A DNA stretch of 64,000 nt. It comes from Piliocolobus tephrosceles (lineage: Eukaryota; Chordata; Mammalia; Primates; Cercopithecidae). Position numbers and translations under genes: made by a program. The notes below the pieces were generated by a model. The model saw nothing but the letters and a program-made list of their open reading frames with translations, searched no databases and was not told the DNA's origin. Position 1 is the stretch's first letter. The number at the start of each line of letters is the position of its first letter. The stretch is from contig NC_045441.1 in NCBI RefSeq assembly GCF_002776525.5, positions 63,814,952 to 63,878,951 of the forward strand, written 5' to 3'. Below are positions 56,490 through 64,000 of the stretch, one piece after another.

Positions 56490-56785
56490 GCCGGGCGCGG
56501 TGGCTCAAGCCTGTAATCCCAGCACTTTGGGAGGCCGAGACGGGCGGATCACGAGGTCAGGAGATCGAGACCATCCTGGCTAACACGGTGAAACCCCGTC
56601 TCTACTAAAAAATACAAAAAGCTAGCCGGGCGAGGTGGCGGGCGTCTGTAGTCCCAGCTACTCGGGAGGCTGAGGCAGGAGAATGGCGTAAACCCGGGAG
56701 GCGGAGCTTGCAGTGAGCTGAGATCCGGCCACTGCACTCCAGCCCAGGGACAGAGCGAGATTCCGTCTCAAAAAAAAAAAAGAAA
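56490..56785 (+). mobile_element. AluY, Old World monkey type (AluYR-like)
   Basis: Full-length, near-consensus CpGs. Diagnostic text: 'GGTGGCTCAAGCCTG', 'CCGAGACGGGCGG', 'AGCTAGCCGGGCGAGGTGGC', 'AATGGCGTAAACCCGGG' and 'GCTGAGATCCGGCCACTGC'. An exact 18-bp target duplication lies at 56472-56489 and 56786-56803. In the right monomer the expected 'CCTGGGCGACAG' reads 'CCCAGGGACAG', a small deletion/substitution. Confidence 0.97.
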
Positions 56786-56959
56786 AGAAATATTTTAAAA
56801 TATATACATATTCAGGCATTACTGTAGAAAGTGAATTTCTGCTGAATTTAAGTCAAATTTTCCTATGAGTTTCCATTTTTTGTCATGAATGCCAAATTCC
56901 ATTAAATAATAACAAATAACATTGAAATTTTGACTTATAGATAAAAAGATAGTTTTATT

Positions 56960-57100
56960 TGTATCATCTCATTTTACTGTCACAAAAATCTTATAGTCAG
57001 GTATTACTGTTCTCATATTACCAGTGAGGAAACTGAGACTCAGGGAGGTAAAGTTAATTGTCCAAGTCTCACAGATAGAAAATGCTTAGCTAGATCTCTA
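56960..57100 (-). mobile_element. MIR element
   Basis: 'TACTGTTCTCATATTACCAG', 'TGAGGAAACTGAGACTCAGG' and 'GAGGTAAAGTTAATTGTCCA' with 'AGTCTCACAGATAG' are the complement of the MIR core. Confidence 0.85.
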
Positions 57101-57215
57101 TCTCTTGTTCTTGGCTCTTGGCCACCATCATTGTGAATGTGCACATAAATGCATCCAGCATGAATCTACATACAGCTAAAGATGATGAGATACATTTTAA
57201 ATTGTGATTAGAAAC

Positions 57216-58405
57216 TCCAAAAGCATAAGAAACAAAAGCAAAAATAGGTAAATGGAATTGCATCAGATTAAAAAGCTTCTGCACAGCTAAGGAAATAATC
57301 AACAGAGTGAAGAGACCTACACAAAAGGGAGGAAAACATCTGCAAAACGTGTATCTGATATGGATTAATATCCAAATTATAAAAGGAAGTCAAACAATGA
57401 AACAGCAAGAAAACAAAGAACACAATTCAAAAATGGGCAAAAACTTGAATAAACATTTCTCAAAAGAAGACATCCAAAAGACCAATGGGTATATGCAAGG
57501 GTCCTCAACATCATTAACCATCAGGTAAATGCAAATCAAAACCACAATAAGATACTACCTTACACCTGTGAGGGTGGCTTTTATTACAGATAGAAAGATA
57601 AATGTTGATAAGTATGTGATGAAAAGGGAATCCTTGTAGTGTTGGTGGGAATATAAATTAGTACAGCCATTACAAAAAGTAATATGGCAGTTACTCAGAA
57701 AATTAACAATAGAGCTACTGTATGATCCAGCAATCCCACTTCTGCATATATATCCAAAGTAAGTAAAATCAGTATGTCAAAGAGATATCTTCACTTCCAT
57801 GTTCACTGCAACATTTTTCACAATGGAATAATGTGAATTATTGTTTCAATATATGGAAACAACCTGAGTGTCCATCAACAGATGAATGGCTAAATAAACT
57901 GTGGTATACATGCATGATGGAATACTATTTAGCCTTAAAAAAAAAAGGAAATCTTGTTCTTTGTGACAATGTGGATGAACTTGGAGGGCATCATACTCAG
58001 TGAAATAAGTCGGGCACAGAAAGACAAATATTACAGGATCTCACGTATATGTGGAATCTAAAAATATTGAACTCATAGAAGCAGAGAGTACAATGATGCT
58101 TACTAGGGGTTGGGAGTTGGAAAGTAGGATGGAGAATTGAAAGATGTTGGTTAAAGGGTACAATTTGTATTCAATTACAAAGAAAGAATAAGTTCTGGAG
58201 ATCTATTATACAGCATGGTGACTATAATAATAATACATAGTTACTTAAAAATTGTTGAGAGTAGAGTTTAAATGTTCTTAGCACAAATAAAATATGTATG
58301 TGATGTGATGGATATGTTAACTTGTTCATTAGCTTGATTTAATCATTCTACTATGTATACATATACTGAAACATATTGTATACCATAAATATATACATTT
58401 TCTTA
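57216..58405 (+). mobile_element. 5'-truncated L1 (L1PB/L1MA-like)
   Basis: ORF2 C-terminus and 3' UTR: 'AAGCATAAGAAACAAAAGC', 'KMGKNLNKHFSKEDIQKTNG', 'CTTCTGCACAGCTAAGG', 'TGGTGGGAATATAAATTAG', 'AAATAAACTGTGGTATACAT', 'GGGGTTGGGAGTTGGAAAG' and the L1MA-type end 'CTATGTATACATATACTG'. Broken by stops and indels, so inactive. Confidence 0.92.
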
Positions 58406-58879
58406 TTTGCCAATTAGTTAATTATTTCAGATATGACAAGATTTCTCCAAATTCCAATTTGCTTAAAGATCACTTCTCTGGTTAATAACACTGTACTGGC
58501 AGAAGGTTGTGTTTGTGCATTTCAGAGCAAAATAAAATAGTATCTATATAAATAGAGTTCCAGATATAAACTAGATTAGCTACCAGAAAAGTATCCTTGT
58601 TATGTATCACTTATTTAAATAATGAGATAATACCTATATAACTAAAGTTCCATCTAGAAATTGTATCAACTAGTAAAAAGTAATCTTTTATCCATCATCT
58701 CTAAAAAAGGGAAATATGCGTTAGCTTATGCAATGTTTACTATTTTAAAAATAATTTAATTTTAATTTCTTTCATAATTTAAAACTTAATTAGGGTGTAG
58801 TTTTGTCTATCATTTAATGATATTAATTCTTTAGTTAGATACATGTTCAATTTTATATTAGTTAAATAACATTAGTTGC
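58406..58879. other. Unassigned AT-rich interval
   Basis: No repeat or gene recognised. Confidence 0.4.
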
Positions 58880-59255
58880 TATACTAAACTCCAAAGTTTC
58901 AACAGCCTACAACAAAAGTTTATTTCTCAGTTATACCACAGTCTGACCTGGGTGTTCCTAGTAGGCTGCTTTTCTTCACAGGGTGATTCAAAGACCTACA
59001 TGACTTCCATTTTAGGGCTCTCCCCTCAGTTGGGGCCTCATTTTACACTAGGTTGAGAGAAGGAGAAGAAAGCTTAGAGAAAACACACCATTGACCATGC
59101 TGCTGCTTGTGGCACCATTGGAGAGATCTACTCCCATGCCTCAGCTAAATGGAAAGGGAACTGCAATTCCCAACTTAGCAGCTATTCCCAGTTAAACTTT
59201 ACACTATGGCAGGCAGTACTGAATTTGGGTGGCTAGCTGGCATCTCTATGTAACT
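58880..59255 (+). mobile_element. Possible ancient repeat, family uncertain
   Basis: 'GCCTACAACAAAAGTTTATTTC', 'GGGTGATTCAAAGACCTAC', 'GACTTCCATTTTAGGGCTC', 'GACCATGCTGCTGCTTG' and 'GGAACTGCAATTCCCAAC' follow a dispersed repeat I have seen in other loci but cannot name. Confidence 0.4.
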
Positions 59256-61089
59256 ATGAAAATATATGCAATCTGCCTGCCTTTGTCCTATCATGCACAA
59301 TTAATCATTTTTTCTCACTTTATGTTGTATATCTAGTCTGAAGGCCAGGTAAATATACTTCACTTGGTATGTGAATCCAATTTGAATTTCTTGTTTATTG
59401 TGAGTGCAAAAAATGAGAAAAATTACTTGTTCTCCCTCAGAATCAATTTTCTTTCCATAAAAATGCGGTTTTGGAGTTCAACATTTATCAAACCATCCCT
59501 GAACTGTGATGAATGAATTTTATAAAGCAAAGAAAGATAAACTATGTAATAACAAAATACTGGATATTTGTTCATTTCAAAGCATTTCGTGTCTAGTATA
59601 TACTTGTGTACTTTGCATGCTTTGCACAACCATCTAGTGAAGAGGATGAGACCTAGAGTCACTTTCTCCATTTGTGACCTTGAAAAAAGGATGAAATAGT
59701 GCTGTTTCACTAAATAGGGACAATGAAACCTGTAACATGGGGTTTGCAAGAATTAAGGTGACATATTAAATGTCATACATTAATATAAAAATGTATGTGA
59801 ATTTTTAAACTGTATAGTTCTTTATAAATTTTATTATTTTTATCATTATAACTTATTACAAAAAATATACAAAAATCTTTAACATCTTTCTGAGAGAAGA
59901 CCTCTCTTAAGATGATTGTACTTCAGACATCCATTATGGAGCGGATATATGTTGACAAGTGTGAAATTCCTATAAACTAGGAAGAACAGGAAAGTATGTA
60001 AGCACTAGCCACAGGTCCAGAAGCTCCAACACTCCTATACCTGTGGCTAAAAAGCACATACGGTAAGGAAAGAAAAGGGCAAAAGGAGATGGATTTATAG
60101 TTTTGCTATCAAATCTATATATTTATATATGTCTATGTGTATTTTTTATTTTAAAATATTTTGTAGTCTTTTAATCCACAACATGCTAGTTCTCATTTTG
60201 AAATCAAGCTTATGTCTTTGACCTCTAGCATTTTAGCAAACATTTTTGCTACAATCTCTCCCTACTCAAATAGTTTCTGGTAGTCAAATAGCTTATTGTG
60301 TAGGCGATAAGCACCAGGGAAGAGAAACTCTCAATATAACTATTAGCTTGTCCAGCTGGCAGAGATTTAGAGAGATACCAATAGGTTTTTTGAGTAAGTG
60401 GTTTATGTTATGGAGTCTCAGATCACCCACACAAAACATTTGTCTGACTACTAAACCATGTGGAGTGCTTATGTATGTGAGCACTCACAGAGACACAGTT
60501 AACATCATATACAATGTGTAACTGGAGACAGGTACAGTCTTTTTTTCCCCAGTGGTAGTGTGTTATAGATTGTTATTTCATTGAGACATAAATGCTCAAG
60601 TAATTCAATAACCCTACTATATAAATTTATATTTTAATTGGTCTCTGAGAAGAAAGTGGAAATATTTTAAATTTCTATCTTTTCCAATCTTGAGTCTTAA
60701 AATCTGTCAGGAAAAAACCTGTTTTGCATAGGAAATTGTACTGTAATCCAGAGGCCTATATACCATAACCCAGGAGCTTAGGAGAACTACTATGATCCCA
60801 TAAATTGAAATATGTATTGAAGATTTACAGTTGGAATCAATCAAATCAATGCTTTCTTTCCTAAATCTGATGTCTTATCTACCACATGTGACTAATGACA
60901 ATCCAAAAGGGAAAATGAAAAAAATTGGTCTTAATAGCATAATTGAATACTACTCTGTCAGAATTTCGAATTTCTGGGTTACTTGAATATGTAGTTTACC
61001 ATAAATATCACTATGTGACTTACAAGAATGAGAATTTTGGGATAACATTTTTTTAAAAGCTAAAATTTGTTTGTCAGATTTTCTTTTTC
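59256..61089. other. Unassigned AT-rich interval
   Basis: No repeat or gene recognised, apart from the inverted repeat at 60006-60049 and a TA/TG-rich patch near 60110-60150. Confidence 0.4.
60006..60049. repeat. 11-bp perfect inverted repeat
   Basis: TAGCCACAGGT (60006-60016) and ACCTGTGGCTA (60039-60049) are exact reverse complements with a 22-base loop. No downstream T run, so not a bacterial-type terminator. Confidence 0.92.
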
Positions 61090-61310
61090 CTAAGACACTG
61101 TGCTATAGTGGGAAAAGTATTGAATGTGGGTTGAGAAGCCATGAACGTTTCATTTCTGTCCCTTACTCTCCATTTCCTTAGATAAGTCTCTTAGTCTCTC
61201 TTAGCCCACTGACTCATAGAAATAATATGTTTTCTTCATGGAGTTGTTGTAAAGATGAAATATAATAATGTTTCTGATGTTTAGTTTCTGGTAGGTATTA
61301 GGTAGCACTG
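61090..61310 (+). mobile_element. MIR element
   Basis: 'GTGCTATAGTGGGAAAAGTA', 'CTCTCCATTTCCTTAGATAAG', 'TCTTAGTCTCTCTTAGCC', 'GGAGTTGTTGTAAAGATGAAA' and 'GTAGGTATTAGGTAGCACTG' in MIR order. Confidence 0.7.
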
Positions 61311-62431
61311 TGAAGTATATCAATTTGAGTCTGAGAGTATATTAGACTTTTGGGGGCATGTTTAGGAAATTGGCAAGGTGGACCTTCCCGAAGTCTATTT
61401 GCAATGGGACTGGGTGGCCCCCAGGAAATACTTTTTCTGATGGAAAAGGTAGCCTGGAATAATGAGCTTAATGGAAATCTTTGGTTACTGGAGGTGAGAG
61501 GAGATCTGAGTAAACATGGCATCTCTTCCTTGGATTTACCTGTTACTTCAGCCCTGCTGGACTCTCATCTGGGACCTGCGGAAAATGAAGAAAAAATCAG
61601 AAGAGAACTTTTACTAACATCTTAGTCAAGACTTTAGAAAAGGAGCAGCACTTCTTTGATCATGCTGAAAGAAGCCTTTCCCCTTTGAAGCAGAAACCTA
61701 AGGAGTTTTAACACATCAAGGCCTCCAGTACCCCAGCTGCCATGAGGTTGGAGGGGTCTGGTAGACACTGAGGCACCCAGTAGATGCCGAACCAGGACTG
61801 GGAAGCCAACTTGATCGTCAGTGTGTGTTGGGCAATCTGGGGGAGGGAGTTCCCAGGAAAACCAGAGGGACTCTATCCAGAGAGCTGAGCTCTTCTATTA
61901 GCAAGCAGGGATGGGGCCAAGGAAATTATTACCGTTTATGTGACTGCATCTGTCACTACGTGCTGGTGATGCACGTGAAAAAAACTGAAAATACAAAAAC
62001 ATATTGTTATATCATACCATTAGTCCATTTTTAATTGTTTTTTTAAAAATTCATGTTTTGTACTCTCAAAGACTAAAAATTTCTGCGAAATAGGATGTGA
62101 AAATTTTCAAATGATGTTGCCACATCAGTTTTTTTTCTTTTCTCAAAAATAAAAAAGGATGTGAAAAATCTGGCCAACACACATGTTGGACATAAAATGA
62201 GAATTCTTTTTAAAGCCAGAAATACCTATTCATTTCATTCACACATTCACTAAGCTACTAAATCTGATACTGGTTCTGAGGGATACTAATTAATTATGGT
62301 TTTAATAAAGAAAACAATTGAATGAACACACACATACAACATATACATGGATTGTTGAAGAACTACTGAAACAAATTTGATAAATAGGTTTTCGAATGTT
62401 TATTTTCTGGTTTTCTTTTTCTCTTTTGTGG
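61311..62431. other. Unassigned, slightly GC-richer interval
   Basis: 61350-61930 is less AT-rich than its surroundings and holds a 91-codon forward frame, but the translation shows no domain and no splice-flanked exon pattern I trust. It may be an unnamed old repeat or a conserved non-coding element. Confidence 0.35.
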
Positions 62432-62605
62432 CAATGTAGTATAAAGGAAAAATCACAAGCTCTTCAAATCTAACAGTTCCTGATCCTTCCACTTAACTGG
62501 TTGTGATCCTTAGAAAACTGTTTGAGCTTATCTGTAAAATGTTACAGAACAAAATTAGATAATCCGCATGTGGCACCCAGCTCAGCACCTGTTACGTTCA
62601 GCAGA
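62432..62605 (+). mobile_element. MIR element
   Basis: 'GGCAATGTAGTATAAAGGAA', 'AATCACAAGCTCTTCAAATC', 'CCACTTAACTGGTTGTGATC' and 'TGAGCTTATCTGTAAAATG' in MIR order. Confidence 0.75.
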
Positions 62606-62764
62606 AATGCTGTTTTTCTGCCTTCTCAATTCCCTGCCCCCATTCTTTCCAAGCATACCTTTCCATTCCAAGGATCCACAAGCAAAGCGGGAAAATGGTT
62701 AAGAAACAGCAAAATGGTAAAGAAACAGGTCTGTATCCTGTTTCCGGCAAATTATGCTACATTT

Positions 62765-62885
62765 CAAGGTTTCTGTTTTCTCATCTATAAAATGGGGATG
62801 ACTGCGCTTTCCACACAGATTTTTATAAGCGGTAAGTGGGTTAAGTCATGTGAAGTTCTGAGAACTGTGACGGGTTTGTAGTAAG
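62765..62885 (+). mobile_element. MIR 3' half
   Basis: 'TTTCTGTTTTCTCATCTATAA', 'AATGGGGATGACTGCGC' and 'GTAAGTGGGTTAAGTCATGT' are MIR 3' text. Confidence 0.65.
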
Positions 62886-62889
62886 GCCA

Positions 62890-63000
62890 CTAGCAGGTAA
62901 GTTCTACGGGAACATTTTTGTCATTCCTATGTTTAAGACATAGAAGAGTACCTGGAACAAGTAGGTACAAAATAAATATGTGTAATCAACGAACAAATGC
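62890..63000 (+). mobile_element. L2 3' terminal fragment
   Basis: 'GGTAAGTTCTACGGGAACATT', 'GAAGAGTACCTGGAACAAGTA' and 'GGTACAAAATAAATATGTGT' are the L2 end. Confidence 0.6.
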
Positions 63001-63816
63001 TGTGACATGCTGGCTTCTCTTTGTCTAATACAAACTAACCCTTTGCAGACTGTGGGACCTGTGTGGGTGTGTGCGGGGCAGAGGTTTAGAGGCTGCACCC
63101 AAATGGAAATAAGGAAGCCTCCTCCTGACTTCTCATGACTCAAACTGTATCTTCTGTGACCCACTATCACATCCCTCCATAGTAGATATGCCTGCCCTGT
63201 CTTGCACAGGCACAGATCGGGGTTCAATGCTTGAGCACTGATCTCTGGGCCAGTGTGTCTCCATGCTGCCTTCTGTCCAGGCTGACTGAGAGTGGAGCTG
63301 CTGAAGAGCAGTTTAGTTGCTGTGCTACATTGCGTCACGAAATAAAAGATCCATGGAGAGAATCACTTTCCACATTACCTTGTGAATACATATCTTTATT
63401 ATAATGAGCTCTCTTGCACACAAACTTTCAATAATTTCTAGTCTCTTAACAGTAATATTATAAATTCTGGAGTTACACAAAGAATGTTATAAAATTCCTT
63501 TGCTCTGGACCACCGTTTAAGAATACCTGAACAAGTACCTAAGCAGATAAGTGCTACTGGAATGAGGTATGTGTCCTGATGATTCTCTTTGATGACTGCT
63601 AGCAAGCTAGCAGATGGTGCTTACTATATATAGTGTAGGTTATGCACTAGGCAATCCAGGCTCAGTGTAATTAAGTTGCTTTAAAAGTAAATTATAAATT
63701 CAACAGAGTATTATTATGTGACTCTGAACTTTGCTTTATGAAACTCTGTGAGACTCTATATGCCCTGAGTTGTTGATTATTTTTCTAATATGCTTTTAAG
63801 TGCAGTCCCTTAGTAA
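63001..63816. other. Unassigned interval
   Basis: No repeat or gene recognised. The 144-codon reverse frame at 62904-63338 overlaps the L2 end and has no domain. Confidence 0.4.
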
Positions 63817-64000
63817 AAGTTGAGTATCCCTAATCCGAAAATCTGAAATCTGAAATGCTCCAAAATCTGAAACTTTTTGAGTGTCAACATGATGTTCAAA
63901 GGAAACATTTCAACAAATGTTCACTGGAACATTTCAGATTTCAGACTTTTGGATGAGAAATGCTCAACTGGTAAGTATAATGTAAATATTCCAAAATTTG
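63817..64000. mobile_element. Tigger-type DNA transposon, cut by window edge
   Basis: 'AGTTGAGTATCCCTAATCCG' start, 'GAAATGCTCCAAAATCTGAA', 'TTTTTGAGTGTCAACATGAT', and the internal 'AACATTTCAGATTTCAGAC' with 'GAAATGCTCAACTGGTAAGT' match a Tigger MITE with nested inverted repeats. The right end lies outside the window. Confidence 0.75.

Noticed and set aside
60006..60060. Hairpin considered as a transcription terminator or miRNA precursor
   Set aside because: The stem is only 11 bp with an unpaired 22-base loop and no T run. Too short for a miRNA hairpin and without meaning as a bacterial terminator here.
62904..63338. 144-codon reverse frame
   Set aside because: It overlaps an L2 tail and has no domain or exon context.
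1..64000. CRISPR arrays, operons, prophage or other prokaryotic systems
   Set aside because: No spaced palindromic arrays, no tightly packed frames and no ribosome binding sites. The density of Alu, L1, MIR and L2 shows primate nuclear DNA.
1..64000. tRNA, U6, 7SK, Y RNA or 5S RNA genes and pseudogenes
   Set aside because: I looked for their characteristic starts and internal boxes on both strands and found none apart from the tRNA-derived MIR elements. A covariance-model search would be more sensitive.

Overview
This window is primate nuclear DNA without a recognisable gene. It is AT-rich and saturated with Alu (SINE), L1, MIR, L2, ERV/LTR and Tigger/MER5-type sequences. Three Alus (9.9, 28.1 and 56.5 kb) carry variants I associate with Old World monkey AluY (AluYR-type) lineages: 'GGCTCAAGCCTG', 'CCGAGACGGGCGG' and, in two of them, 'CTAG..CCGGGCGAGGTGGCG' and 'GATCCGGCC'. 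A cercopithecid genome (macaque/baboon/vervet type) is therefore most likely. The species cannot be fixed from sequence alone. No exon-intron gene, tRNA, snRNA or CpG island was recognised. The open reading frames present are chance frames, Alu read-through or L1 ORF fragments, so no CDS is called.

Layout. 0-14.7 kb: AT-rich sequence with a MaLR-type solo LTR (2.8-3.2 kb), an AluY/Sc (3.6), MIR/L2 relics, an OWM AluY (9.9), an LTR-like segment (about 12.2), two dispersed local duplications and a strong foldback at 13.5. 14.8-15.9 kb: 5'-truncated L1. 17.0-27.4 kb: one ancient L1 broken into five pieces by a younger L1, a Tigger MITE, a complete two-LTR class I ERV in reverse orientation and a solo LTR. 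28-45 kb: Alus, MIR/L2/MER5 relics and an L1 with 5' inversion that was later split by an LTR (30.7-31.4 kb). 46-53.1 kb: a nearly full-span ancient L1 (ORF1-like, endonuclease, RT and 3' parts in order) interrupted by Alus. 53-64 kb: mostly unique AT-rich DNA with an OWM AluY (56.5), an L1 3' end (57.2-58.4), MIR/L2 relics and a Tigger element running off the right edge.

Nothing here supports a new enzymatic or regulatory system. The interesting content is mechanistic: nested insertions whose target-site duplications can be read directly, two likely template-switch foldbacks (one with its ancestral state visible in the sister LTR), a twin-primed L1, a 33-bp micro-retroinsertion with a perfect 14-bp duplication, and three diverged local duplications. 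Family names come from memory of consensus sequences. Percent identities are by-eye estimates. A RepeatMasker run against a primate library would settle subfamilies.
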